A stretch of DNA of 64,000 nucleotides from contig OZ005740.1 of NCBI GenBank assembly GCA_963930735.1, positions 110,537,677 through 110,601,676 of the forward strand, in the 5' to 3' direction. Source of the DNA: Dioctria linearis (lineage: Eukaryota > Arthropoda > Insecta > Diptera > Asilidae). Of the stretch, positions 41,263-52,560 are shown piece after piece. The notes under the pieces are model-generated. The model did no database searches and had not been told where the DNA came from. It saw nothing but the letters and a program-made list of their open reading frames with translations. Both the position numbers and the translations under genes were made by a program. The stretch's first letter is position 1, and the number at the start of each line of letters is the position of its first letter.

Positions 41263-43787
41263 GGTCGTAGCGTAGTGTATATGCAATATGCTAAACTGAG
41301 CTAAATATACACGCCTAAGCGATCCGTAGCAGCATGAAGAGGGCGCGAACAGTCTTCTGTATGGATGGAGATCGAAGCGTGCCGAACGCACCCAAATCGA
41401 GAGTCGAAAGGGGACTGTGGAAAAAAGAAAAGAAAAAAGAAGAGGAGAGTTTTTAACGGGCTTGAAGATAAGAAGGTCTGTCAAGAATTGAGCTGTGGGA
41501 TATGAACGTGCCAGTTTTTGTCCGCGCGTTCTGCTGTTGGAAAAGGGATTTTGCCAATTTTAATAAGTTTTTATGAAATTTGTTTGGTTTGCCGGCCACA
41601 TTCTTTTGAGGAAAGTTTGTGATAATATTTGTGAGAGGAGGACTGTGAATTTTGCTGAATTTTTCTTGAAGGCGTTGCGAAGTTAAAGACGAAATGAATC
41701 TGATCTTACCGGAGTCATCGAAGCTTCAGGAGTAATATTTGTGCTATCCAGAAGTATCTAGATACATTCACTGTCCAAGCGCCAGAATTTTTTTTAATTG
41801 AAGTGCATACAGCCCACCTTACATATCTCAATATATAAATTCTTGTGCACCATCGCCATACGAGAGATGAGTTTTGAGCCTATAACACAGCTGAGATTTT
41901 ACTACAAGGGGTGCTACGCACAACATCATTCCGTGCATAGACGGCAGGACTTAGTATAATTCTGGTGCATCATATATACAAAATATACATTCTTGCACAT
42001 CATGGCAGTACCAGAGAGATGTTAATGAACATTCAGGACAGCATCAGCATTTTTTTGACAACAAGGGGTGCTACGTACGATCCCATTCAGTGTCTACGTG
42101 ACAAATTTTAATTTTAGGGAATTCTCATAAGAGAAATATTTCAGTACTTCCAAGTCAGCATTAGATATACGTCTAGTTATAATTGCTTCTGAGTAATTGT
42201 GGAAATGTTAGACAACACTAGGCAGTAGCGTTTATATGTCCAGGTATATTAATTCTTTTAGCAGTGAAGGAGCTGAAATTCCAAGGAGGCGCTTCTATGG
42301 GGGAACCCCAGCATTGATCTGTATGTCAAATTTTTCTTTTATTATGAATCTTTCGTCGAGTATTTCGGATGTCTAAATGAACGCTAGATAAACGCTACAG
42401 CAGGACCAGTGGCTATACATTTATATCATTTTAGCGCTCTAATGGCCAGTTTCACAGTCTGAGTTTAAACCAAATATTTAGTTTAAACTCGACGAACGAG
42501 TTTAACAGTTTGGCTTAAACCCCGGTTTAAACTAGAGTTTAAACCGTGCCCTCCCTCGGTTTAAACTCAAGATAATTATATTTTGACAGTAGCGTTCCTT
42601 TTTTTGTATCAAGAAAATAATTTCATCTAAATCCATGATTTAGACATTTCTAGCGATGAAGAAGGTTTTTTGAGTTAAATTTACAACTCTGTCGACGACT
42701 GAGAGTAATTAGAAACCGGCCACATCATTTTAATTAGTTGGACGACGTTGATTTTTATGCTAGGTTCAGTTTAAGTACAGAACTTTGTCACTTTGTCTTG
42801 GAATCTATTCTTATCCGTCTTCTTGCGCTCTATTATATATCTTTTTTTATGCATTAGTGAACGAAATAGCTCAACTTCACTTATGCTAAAATTTTCATCC
42901 TTTTTGAATGTTGGCATACTTAAAATTAGAAAATATAACTACATACATATTTTTTATTTTTTTTTCTGATCTGTTTACTTTTTCCGATTGACAGATTCAT
43001 TGCAAAATTGCTTCACAATGGTGGCGATAACTAATTTAGTTCACAATTTAATCAGTAATACCAACGTTACTAAAAGAATGCACTGTGAAACCCGATTTGG
43101 TTTAAACTACGTTTAAACTTGGATGGTGCTTTAAACTAAACCTTGGTTTAAACTTGACTGTGAAACTGGCCATAAGTATAGTCGTTCATTTCGGCACCCT
43201 ATTAAAGAGAAAAAATATATATATAAAACAAAACTAAAATCGAATATTACATAAAAAACAATTTCTGATACCTAGTTGAACAGTGAGGGCCAATTTGCCT
43301 ACATAAAGTATAGAATTTATTTCAAATAAAATTTATAGCTAAGACTAAAATAGAAAAAAAAGGGGGGGGGACGTTCCTTTAGTGAGCATCCTTCATGCCC
43401 TGGACGAGATTTAATTAAGCTATTTAGACTATATAACCTATAGAGAAACATTTTCGGATAAGAAGTATCTCCGTGAACGGAAGGTAAAGCCACAGCAATT
43501 TTTGACTTTACCAAATTTTCAGAGTTAGAAAGTGAGGAATATTATTTGATTGCCAGAACATAGTCTAACATTGACGCAATTGACCAGAACTAAATTTAAA
43601 TTAGTTAATACTTGTTGATTCTAAAATAATGTTTATATGTTACAGAACATATTTTAGTTGTGATAGTAAAACTTTTCTCTTTTAGGAAACTTCTGGTTTC
43701 ATCAACGTTCACCTATCGAATATTTTACAAACCCAGATTTATGTTTATTATCAAATACACACATTTCATCCTTCGATCCAAGGAAAA
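41263..43787. repeat. Unclassified repeat, copy 1 (with Harbinger-like insert)
   Basis: The DNA-polymerase homology stops at about 41262. From 41985 to 43787, apart from the 42443-43172 insert, the sequence matches 54504-55603 closely. It contains two diverged internal units of about 150 bp (about 41845-41945 and 41985-42100), each with ACAAGGGGTGCTACG. No coding potential was found. The stretch 41263-41984 is present only here because the other copy is cut by Gypsy-A. It may be an LTR or non-coding transposon. Confidence 0.6.
42443..43172. mobile_element. Harbinger-like MITE, TAA target duplication
   Basis: The termini are TGGCCAGTTTCACAGTC on both sides in inverted orientation, followed by GTTTAAACC words. 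TAA flanks both ends (42440-42442 and 43173-43175). The second copy of the host repeat has the empty site CTCTAAGTATAG at 54959-54970 with a single TAA. The interior near 42742-42830 reads DDVDFYARFSLSTELCHFVL, resembling the N-terminal part of HARBI1-like transposases. The 3-bp duplication supports Harbinger. GTTTAAAC palindromes recur at least six times in both subterminal parts. Confidence 0.85.
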
Positions 43788-43981
43788 GTTCATCTGTAGT
43801 TGAGTTATTAGTCTACTCATGTTTTGAATTTCTTGATATAACTTACGTTAATTAAGTCCTATGCGATATGAACAAAGAGGATAAAATCCATATTATGTAT
43901 TAATTTTTCGGGACAGAGATGTTTGTGCCCGTGTAAGTTTAGATAAGGCTTTATGTGTTCAAGAGGCTGGAAGTACCAATA
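43788..43981. other. Unassigned stretch before the Gypsy-D LTR
   Basis: Non-coding sequence that follows the shared repeat and is not present in the second copy. Nothing recognisable. Confidence 0.3.
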
Positions 43982-44446
43982 TGTTATAACGAAATGAACC
44001 ACTAGAGTTTTCATTTCCTTCTCCTCTTACTGTCCTGGAGCCCTCTAACATGAAGGTTGTCTAGGTCCGCTACTCTCTCTTTTTTCAGGTCAACATAGGG
44101 ACACTGTAACAGAATCTGCCATCGTTGGTGGATGGGGCGCGCAGTAGAAGGCAGTACATCTACGCCTTCACTAAGGTAAGGGTAAGTGGTGTGAAGGCCC
44201 CTTCAGGGCTAGAGTGTGTGCTATGGCTGTTTTGTATTGTCAGGCACGATGATTTTTTTTTTTTTTTGATTATGGCAGGTGGCAGCAGCAGGATTTTGGT
44301 TAACCCCCCTATAACTCTCCCGCAATAGATGGGGGCTTGCGTGTTGCCCTGCAGTCAACGCTGTCCACCGAGTGATCTGTCAGCTCATGCTGACAGCTGG
44401 GACTTCAAGTCCAAAATAAACCACTCAACACATATGTAGCATAACA
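43982..44446 (+). repeat. Gypsy-D 5' LTR
   Basis: The ends are TGTTAT and ATAACA, a perfect 6-bp inverted terminal pair. AATAAA lies at 44415, and a tRNA-Lys-type primer-binding site starts 5 bp after the LTR. No 3' copy remains in the window. Confidence 0.65.
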
Positions 44447-44451
44447 AAAAA

Positions 44452-44470
44452 TGGCGCCCAACGCGGGGCC
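44452..44470 (+). promoter_or_regulatory. Gypsy-D primer-binding site, tRNA-Lys type
   Basis: TGGCGCCCAACGCGGGGCC matches the 3' end complement of tRNA-Lys, with one base unlike the usual TGGCGCCCAACGTGGGGC form. It follows the LTR. Confidence 0.85.
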
Positions 44471-45616
44471 ACCTCAGTTAGACTTCGGTGGTCTAAGTAT
44501 AAATTTTACTGGGGACTGGGACTTTGAGCGATATGATCATCTGGTATTTGCTAGTTGGCTGATCTCAAGTCTCATATCCAGTGGAAGTTATATGCGGATG
44601 TGGGTCTAATTGGTTTGTTAGTTAATTTTTTTTGTAGAGCAACTTTAGAGTTTCTGGAAGTTCCTGAATTTTTGATTTTTGATTTGTTGATTAAAGTAAA
44701 GTAAAATATGATCCTTTTGAAAGTTTTTTTGAAAGTTTGTAAGTTCGACTTTAGGTTTGACTTTGGTCAAGCCTCAAGTCTGAATCGTTGTAAGTTTTTT
44801 TGAAGTTTTTGAATCGATCTTTCCCGCTGGCCTTCTGCTATGGAAATAGTAGGTGGCCTCACAAACTTTTGATTGTGTTCTCACGGAGACATGTCTCTGT
44901 TGGCCAACTGGCTGGACAGAGTCGTGAATCTGTGAGACGACTTTTTGGCTTCATGACCCTGCCCAGTTGGAAGGTTAGCTAGATATGACCATCAGGTGAA
45001 GAGGAAGGAAAGATTTGTTGGAGGATGGAAGTGATGCTGGAGACCTACAAAAATCAGGAGTTGGCATACTGCTAACTGCACGGCTGAAGAATCTCTAGTA
45101 TCATTTTCAGTCTCTAGCTTCTCCAACCCGACTCTTCCCAGATTTCTGTGAGGACTTAAGATTTTTCATGCACACACTCACTCTACTTATTCTTGCCGGA
45201 AAAACATTCTAACCTGATTGGAGAGAGAGCGGACCTGGGAGGCTTTTGTGTTGAGATTAGCTCTTGGAGAGAGGGAGGAGACTTTTATGAAGATTTTTTT
45301 TCTTGCGTTTTCCCGAAAAGTTTGCGTTTAGCTCATAAATTTTTTTTTTAATTTGTACTTTGTTTTTCGAAAGTTTGAGCTTAGCTCATAAAAATTTTTT
45401 GTAGGTACCAGATCCGTCGTAGTATATAGTATAATTCTGATACGGCGAATTACATTTAATTTAGTATTGAAGATCTTGTTACGGCTACAAGTTTGTAGGC
45501 ATTGATCGGTGTAATTTTTCCACTCTGAATACTTGTCGTGATTTGCTTGGGCTATAGTTCAAGTTTCCGTAATACTACTTCTGTTCTGTTGAGTTGCATT
45601 ATTTGAGATAGCTACT
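44471..45616 (+). other. Gypsy-D leader
   Basis: A 1.1-kb untranslated leader with T-rich stretches and no ORF of note. It ends at the ATG at 45617. Confidence 0.5.
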
Positions 45617-46460
45617 ATGCGAACGCCACCTTCGGCGACTGAAGTCCCAATACAGATGCCGGAACAGTGCCCGACCTGCCAAGACGGAGACTGCTCCGCC
45701 AGACGAAAACCTGTGATTACAATCTGTGGTTATGGCTTTCATAAAGCATGTTTGCGAGCATTGATAGGAGAGCAATCTAATTGTCCGAATTGTCCATGCG
45801 CGCCGACCTAATTATATCTAGTCTTCGTACTCAGTTACGGACTTTGGTACATGCAGAGATTACCCAAAGCATGAATGCTCTGCGTAACGAGATAACCGAC
45901 GTCAGACAGCGAGTCTCTCCTGTGATTCAGCAGGCGTATGTTTCTCGTCCACCACCACCACCTTTTGGGGAGCGTGCTCGAACGCTCCACACTCGTTCTC
46001 AGCTGGACAACACAGACCTTCATTTCCACCGGCTGCACCTTTTGTTCCTCAGGCACCTCCACCTCCAAGGCAACAAACTCAAAACAATTTTTGGCACAGA
46101 CGATGAGACAGTCTTATCCAACGATGGAACCTGTCGTATAATGGCAATAACTCCGAGCTATCAGTGGATGAGTTTACTTTTCGAGTCGAAGCACTCACTT
46201 ACTCCGCTCTGGAAGGAGATTTTGAACTCCTCGTAAGGAACATGCTCACGTTATTGACAGGACCAGCGAAGGATTGGTACTGGTCTCTATTAAGGCATAA
46301 CCCTTTTCCAACTTGGGAATTTGTCAAGACTGGATTGTCTGTTGAATGGGGAGTGCCCAAGGATGACTTGAAAATCCGAGTGCAGCTGATGTCAAGAAAG
46401 TCCGGAGAATCATTTTCTATGTACCACCATCATCTAGTACTGCTGCGAGACCAATTGTAG
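45617..46460 (+). pseudogene. Gypsy-D gag N-terminus with RING-H2-like finger, and capsid
   Basis: The frame from ATG 45617 carries CPTCQDGDC, then ITICGYGFHKACLRALI and CPNC. The spacing and the C-G-x-x-F-H-x-x-C-L word match a RING-H2 finger in which the first histidine of CGH is tyrosine. The frame then shifts (45781) into a helical region (MNALRNEITDVRQRV) and a proline run. After another shift a capsid domain follows (46164-46460, EFTFRVEALTYSALEGD, PAKDWYWSLLRHNPF, SGESFSMYHHHLVLL). So the finger sits at the N-terminus of gag. It could have come from a captured host E3-type domain. Confidence 0.65.
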
Positions 46461-47173
46461 AACTCCATGCCAGACCAAGAATTCCTGCAAATCGTCAAGT
46501 TCAATCTACTGCCTGAGATTCAGGAGAAGATCTGTCTGCCCCTATTAATAACATCAGTCAAATAAGATCACTCGTTACACAAATCCAAGCTACGCGATTG
46601 CGCATTGCGCTGCTAGTGGCTTGAACCCGTATCGACATCAGCGAGTGAGTGAAATTGAGGAAACAGCAGATTTCTGCCTTGACGTGCTCATACTACCTAG
46701 ATGTGACAATAGCTTGCAAGACTTATCAGTTATTACAAACAGACCCACGGCGATTTGCTGGAATTGCGATCAGCAAGGCCACTATTATCAAGACTGTTTA
46801 CAGGAGAGACAGTGTTCTGCTATGGATGCGAACGCAAAAATGTCTTTAAGCCAAATTGTAGGCACTGCTTGCCGAAAAACGAGAGACGGGTCGGGAATCC
46901 CAACACCTTTTCTCGACCAGTTTCGACGTATGGAACGACAACAGCTCCAACGAATCGAGTTCAATCATTGAACAGGAAGGACGGTCCGCTCAATCAGCAG
47001 ACATAAATAACCAATCATTAAACTGTCCGTTAATATCACTCAGTGACTCTGGTGACAGTCTCACGGCTTTTAACGTTCCTCTAGTAAAAGGAGGGAACCT
47101 GATTGACTTCTCTGCAGATCTTCAAGCTCCAGTTTCCACCTGTAGGGAGCCCACGACACTACTAGACACGTCT
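46461..47173 (+). pseudogene. Gypsy-D gag C-terminus with zinc knuckles
   Basis: This continues capsid and nucleocapsid in shifting frames. One frame has ICWNCDQQGHYYQDC, a standard CCHC knuckle (about 46760-46800). A second cluster, CYGCERKNVFKPNC, follows in a different frame (about 46815). The region then runs into the protease ORF. Confidence 0.7.
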
Positions 47174-48052
47174 TTGGAAGAGTCCTTAATTTTCGACGTT
47201 CGAGACCGTATCTTCTCCTCAGTAGCTGAGCTAGCTGAAATTATATATCCTGACCTGGACCTGGGACCAAGAAAGAAACGATCGACCGTTCGTTGGCGGG
47301 AATACTGTCGACGAATGAGACAGGAAAGAAAGAAACTGTCACACATTTCCGTGTCGATGCCAGACGACATTCGGCTATATGCCGAAGTGGGACTGCTTCG
47401 GCGAGCTAAGACTGGATTACTTGATAGTGGTGCCAATGTCAGTATTCTAGACCAGGGAACTCTAGAGAAGCTTGCAGAAGCAGACGTCGAATGGAAGAGG
47501 TATCGAACGCAGGTGCAAGTAGCTAATGGTGCCATGACGACGGTGCATGGTCATGTGAAGTTGGATATCACTTTCCGTGATAAGACCCAAAACGTGCGTT
47601 TTTACGTGGTTCCTGGGCTCATACAGGCACTATATCCAGGAATAGACTTCTGGCGTTTATTTGGGTTGGCTCCAAACTTCCTATGTATAGTTGCAGAAGT
47701 GACACCAAGTCTAATAGCTACTTCTGACACTGACTGCCATGTTCGTTCTGTTCTAGAACACCAACGTCTAGAAGCTACGAAACAGCTTTTCCCTTCCTTA
47801 GCCTCTTTAGGCTTAGGAAAAACATCTCTTGTCAGTCACAAGATTGAAATGAATGACGCGACTCCGATAAAACAGAGGTTTTATCCAATTTCACCGGCAG
47901 CACAGAGTTTGATGGATGAGCGAATGTGGGATAGAGGAGAACCGGAGTCCTTGGAGCTCTCCAGATGCACTCCTGAGTCGACTTCCTCCGGCAAACTACA
48001 TTACAAGCCTGGACCTCGAAGACGCTTTTTGGCATATCCCAATAGACACTGA
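47174..48052 (+). pseudogene. Gypsy-D protease and pol N-terminus
   Basis: The 292-codon frame has the retropepsin motif LLDSGANVSIL (about residue 82, DSG form) and an ALYPGIDFW landmark. The pol N-terminal region with LVSHKIEMNDATPIKQRFYP follows. After ESLELSR the frame drops into RT sequence that is partly deleted and out of frame (CTPESTSSGK). The region from 47717 on is repeated at 50395. Confidence 0.75.
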
Positions 48053-48693
48053 GTCCAGAGAGAAGACCGCGTTTACAGTACCTGGTCTTCCTCTCTATCA
48101 GTCAGTACACCGTGAGGCCATTCGACTTATGCAACGCTCCACAAACGATGTGCCGCCTCATGGATAAGGTCATTCCTTTCGATCTTCGTGAGAATGTTCT
48201 CGTCTATTTAGACAATTTACTAGTTCTGTCATCAGACTTTGACTCGCATTTCATGCTACTATCCCGCATAGCGGATTGTTTGAGGAAAGTTGGCCTCACT
48301 ATCAATGTTGAGAAGAGTAAGTTTTGTATCAAAGAGACCAAATACTTGGGTTTCATTGTCGGAAAAGGAGGTATAAGAACTGAAACCGACAAGATTTCAG
48401 TCATAGTTGACTATCCGTCACCTAAAACTGTTCGGCAAGCCCGACGCCTACTAGGTACGGTGGGATGGTACAGACGGTTCATCCCGAACTATGCTGATTT
48501 AACTGCCTCCATCACAGATACTCTGAAGAATCCAAGTCAGTCCCAATGCACATCTGAAACCCAGACGTCTCTCATTAAAACTAAAACTTACTTCTGCTCC
48601 GTTGTTAATGAGCCCAGACTTCACCAGGCCGTTCATTATACAGTGCGATGCGAGCCAACACAGTATTGGTGGAGTGCTGCTTCAACTAGCTGA
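47916..48693 (+). pseudogene. Gypsy-D reverse transcriptase
   Basis: Frames at 47916-48167 and 48112-48693 give ITSLDLEDAFWHIPI, then LVYLDNLLVLSS and KYLGFIVGKGGI, and VGWYRRFIPNYADL. The catalytic box reads YLDN, so the second aspartate is lost. A deletion removes part of the fingers near 47950 and frameshifts lie at about 48100. The duplicate at 50395-51782 keeps YLDD. Confidence 0.8.
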
Positions 48694-49078
48694 CGATGGC
48701 CACGAGAAGACAATAGCCTAGGTCTCGAAAAAGTTGAACTCAGCCCAGCGTAATTACACACTCACAGAGCAGGAATGTCTAGCTGCAATCTAAAGTGTAC
48801 AAAAGTTCCGGCCCTTCATAGAACTTATGCCGTTTAAGATAGTGACTGATCATGCGAGCTTGAAATGGTTGATGTCTCAAAAGGACCTCAGCGGTAGACT
48901 TGCTCGGTGGAGTTTGAAGCTTCAAGGTTTCGACTTCACCACCGAACACAGAAAAGGAAGCCTGAATGTCGTTCCTGATGCGCTGTCACTGATTCATTGC
49001 GTCAGCTTGTCAACACCTGAAGATCCTGGCCCGGAAGTTGACCTTAGTTCTCCATATTTCAACTCGTTAGAGGCATAA
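48600..49078 (+). pseudogene. Gypsy-D RNase H
   Basis: The translation includes a shifted CDASQHSIGGVLLQLA (about 48650), then FKIVTDHASLKWLMSQKDL and STEHRKG-like GSLNVVPDAL. Two in-frame stops (about 48718 and 48793) and a frameshift inactivate it. Confidence 0.8.
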
Positions 49079-50255
49079 AGTTAAAACAGCTTCTGGCAAA
49101 CTACCAGATCTTTGCGTCAGGGATGGCTTTGTTTATTTGGACTGTTCCGAGAACAGGCGATCCGATTCAGGAGGAAGAAGCTTGGAAGCTTTGGATTCCA
49201 CGAGGGCTTGTCTCCGACGTTATTTCAAGAGCGCATGATCCACCACTGGCTTCTCACGGGGGTATAGGGAAAACACTGGAACGCTTATGAAGACACCTGT
49301 ACTGGCCACGAATGACAGTCGATGTCAGAAACTACGTAGGCCCCTGTGATGTGTGTAAAGACAACCAAAGCCCCCAATACTATTCTTAGACCACCTACGG
49401 GAGTCCAATCTGTGACAAAAAGACCATGGAAAAAGCTGTACATCGACATTCTGGGTCCATATCCTCGGTTAGTGAAAGGAAATGTCTGCATATTGATAGT
49501 TCTGGACCACTTTTCCAAGTTCCCGATTCTCCAACCAATGAGAAAAGCGTGTACTCTCAACGTGTGTCAGTGCATCGAAACTGAAATATTCCATGTGTTT
49601 GGAGTTCCGGAAACTATAGTCTCTGACAATGGAGTCCAGTTTTTCTCGGCTCAGTTCGCCAGATTACTGGACAAGTATGAGGTAAAACACTTGTGAACAG
49701 CAGTTTACTCGCCGCAAGCAAACGCCTCATAGCGGGTGAACAGGCCCCTATTGTCAGGGATTAGATCATATATCCAGAAGGAACATACTAAGTGGGACGA
49801 GAAGCTAAGCCAAGTAGCCAGCTCCCTCAGGAGCTCTTTCCACCAAGCAACTGGTTTCACTCCCTACCGAACACTCTTCGGTCAGCAGATGATCGGCCAT
49901 GCAAGCACCTATTCCATCTTAAGGAGTCTTGGAACTCTTAATGAGCCTCTGGAAGTAGATGCTGAAGATAAATTTAGATTGATCTGTGCGAGAGTGCAGG
50001 AGAACTTAAGCTATGCGTTTGAACAGGGTTCGAAGCTTACAATCTCAGAGCGAAGCCTGTTAATTTCAAAGTGGGTCAAGAGGTGTTCAGACGGAATTTC
50101 GCCCAAAGCAATTTCCAACAGCAGACTAGTACTAAACTAAGACGTAAATTTGTAAAGTGTCGGGTCAAGTCAAAGAAAGGAAACTCCCTATACGAGCTTG
50201 AAAACCTGCAGGGGAAAACGGTAGGAGTATATTACGACAAAGACATCAGGCCGTG
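49079..50255 (+). pseudogene. Gypsy-D integrase
   Basis: An H2C2 region is visible (AHDPPLASHGGIG ... CDVCK, about 49230-49360) with a stop. The core has the D of YIDILGPYPRL and of IVSDNGVQFF, but the position of the catalytic E (SPQANAS*RVNR, about 49730) is a TAG stop. C-terminal sequence with TGFTPYRTLFGQQMIG and a tail ending DKDIRP runs to 50255. Dead by the missing glutamate and frameshifts. Confidence 0.8.
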
Positions 50256-50394
50256 ATACTCATATTCTCGGACACGTCATTCGGCTATTGTCATCTTCAA
50301 TCCTGGTAGCCCTAATAAGGCATCCAGCCAGCTTCACTGGCAAACTACAGGATGCCTATGTGCCGTTTAGGATATTCCCAGCCCAGCAGTCAGC
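50256..50394 (+). other. Short non-coding end of Gypsy-D
   Basis: It follows the integrase stop and holds no recognisable LTR or polypurine tract. The next pol copy starts directly after it. Confidence 0.35.
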
Positions 50395-51782
50395 TACTCC
50401 TGACACTGACTGCCATGTTCGTTCTGTTCTAGAACACCAACGTCTAGAAGCTACGAAACAGCTTTTCCCTTCCTTAGCCTCTTTAGGCTTTGGAAAAACA
50501 TCTCTTGTCAGTCACAAGATTGAAATGAATGACGCGACTTCGATAAAATAGAGGTTTTATCCGATTTCACCGGAAGTACAGAGTTTGATGGATGAGCGCA
50601 TGTATGATAGAGGAGAGCCGGAGTCCTTGGAGCTCTCCAGTCGTACTAGTGCGGAAGCCTGGGAAGTTTTGGCTTCGTTTTGATGCCAGGAGGTCAACTC
50701 CGTTACGAAGAAGGACGCCTATCCACTGCCGCAGATAGATGCACTCCTGAGTCGACTTCCTCCGGAAAACAACATCACAAGCCTGGACCTCAAAGACGCT
50801 TTCTGGAAGATCCCACTAGACACGGAGTCCAGAGAGAAGACCGCGTTCACAGTACCTGGTCATCCTCTCTATCAGTACACCGTGATACCATTCGGCCTTT
50901 GCAATGCTCCACGAACTATGTGCCGCCTCATGGATAAGATCATTCGTATATTTAGACGATTTACTAGTTCTGTCATCAGACTTTGACTCGCATCTCACAT
51001 TGCTAGCCCGTGTAGCGGATTGTTTGAGGAAAGCTGGCCTCACTATCAACGTTGAGGGGAGTAAGTTTTGCATTAAGGAGACTAAATACTTGGGTTTTAT
51101 AGTCGGGAAAGGAGAATTCAGGACTGACCCAGATAAGACCTCAGCCATAGTTGACTATCCGTCACCTAAAACTGTTCGGCAAGCCCGACGCCTACTAGGT
51201 ATGGCGGTATGGTATAGACGGTTCATCCCGAACTATGCGGATCTAACTGCCTCCATAACTGGCACTTTGAAGAATCCTAGTCCAATGGACACCTGAAGCC
51301 CCGACGTCTCTGGAAATGCTAAAACGAAAACTTACCTCTACTCCGTTGTTAGTGAGTCCAGATATCACCAAGCCATTCATTATACAGCGCGATGCGAGCC
51401 AACAAGGTATTGGTGGAGTGCTTCTTCAACTAGATGACGATGGCCAGGAGAAGCCAATAGCCTACGTCTCGAAAAGTTGAACTCAGCACAACGAAATTAT
51501 ACAGTCACAGAGCAAGAATGCTTAACTGCAATCTTAAGTGTACAGAAGTTCCGCGACTTCAGAGAACTTATGCCGTTTAAGATAGTGACTGATCATGCGA
51601 GCTTGAAATGGCTGACGTCTCAAAAGGACCTCAGCGGTAGACTTACTCGGTGGAGTTTGAAGCTTCAGGGTTTCGACTTCACCCTCGAGCACCGAAAAGG
51701 AAGCCTGAATGTCGTTCCTGATGCGCTGTCACGCATTCATTGCGACAGCTTGTCAACACCTGAAGATCTTGGCCCGGAAGTT
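50395..51782 (+). pseudogene. Gypsy-D second pol fragment: RT and RNase H
   Basis: This directly repeats 47717-49050 at high identity. It carries LVSHKIEMNDAT, AYPLPQIDALLSRLPP and SLDLKDAFWKIPLD with a more complete RT entry than the first copy. It keeps the catalytic YLDD (about 50946-50960), then DFDSHLTLLARVADCL and KYLGFIVGKGEF. RNase H follows with VTDHASLKWLTSQKDL and KGSLNVVPDALSRI. It has a stop at about 50548 and frameshifts, and lacks 30 bp just before YLDD. It ends at 51782 against a Gypsy-A fragment. Confidence 0.85.
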
Positions 51783-52560
51783 TCTGAACCTGTTGAGTAG
51801 TAGCTGATATACGTATTGCCTCCTTAATATTACTACCATTTTCCAAATTAACAATCTGATAAACGGGTTCACAGTTTCCAGTTATAGCACCTTCTTTTAG
51901 TTGTACCTCATTTTCGGATGTGTTGAGCACTCTGACTGGAATTAATGTTGCGCCTTCTGCCTTCACCAACGATGATGTTCGATGTTACTTTTATAGGGTT
52001 AGGCTCCACCAGATAGAATCGGCAGGTCCCGATGTCATCAGTAGGCTTTGTCCATACTAGCGTCTCGGAGCATGCAGAGAGAATAATATTTTGACAGACT
52101 ATCGTCCATATTTTGGAAGGATAATCTCCTTCTACTCCTAGTCTCATAGGAATTTCTATGTTGCCATATTTGAGAATCCGTTCGCCAACATCTAGATTTA
52201 TTTTATATGTGGTCATGAAATCTACTCCAAGAATGCATTCATCCATGATATCTGACACCAGGAAAGTGTGACGAAATAGTAGTTCGCCTAGTTGAACATC
52301 CAGAGTAATTTCTCCAAAAACTTGTGCTGCTGCTCCAGTTGCTGTTCTTAGTAGATATTTGGTAGTGTTGTGAAACCACTTGTTTTTGACGAGATTTGCT
52401 CTAATAATTTATCTCGAAGCCCCAGTGTCAATAGTGATTGCGCAGCCATTTTTCCCTACACTTGCATATATAACGAGACTGCTATTATTTCTCTGCACCT
52501 GGGCTACCTGAATGATGACCTCGGGGCTGCTGACTCTACCAACCAACTTCTGCCCCCCAA
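51783..52560 (-). pseudogene. Gypsy-A copy 2 protease and pol N-terminus
   Basis: Minus-strand frames at 51969-51783 and 52258-51908, with further sequence to 52560, match the protease region of the first copy (CILGVDFMTTYKINLDVGE, ENEVQLKEGAI). The DTG region is damaged. The fragment is cut off at 51782. Confidence 0.8.

Noticed and set aside
43317..43514. Minus-strand ORF repeated at 55157-55348
   Set aside because: It recurs only because both lie in the duplicated repeat; it includes a translated run of G and C and has no domain.
44125..44328. Plus-strand ORF in the Gypsy-D LTR
   Set aside because: Lies within the LTR and includes a translated T-run.
45835..46141. ORFs in other frames over Gypsy-D gag
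   Set aside because: Shadows produced by the GC-richer gag region.
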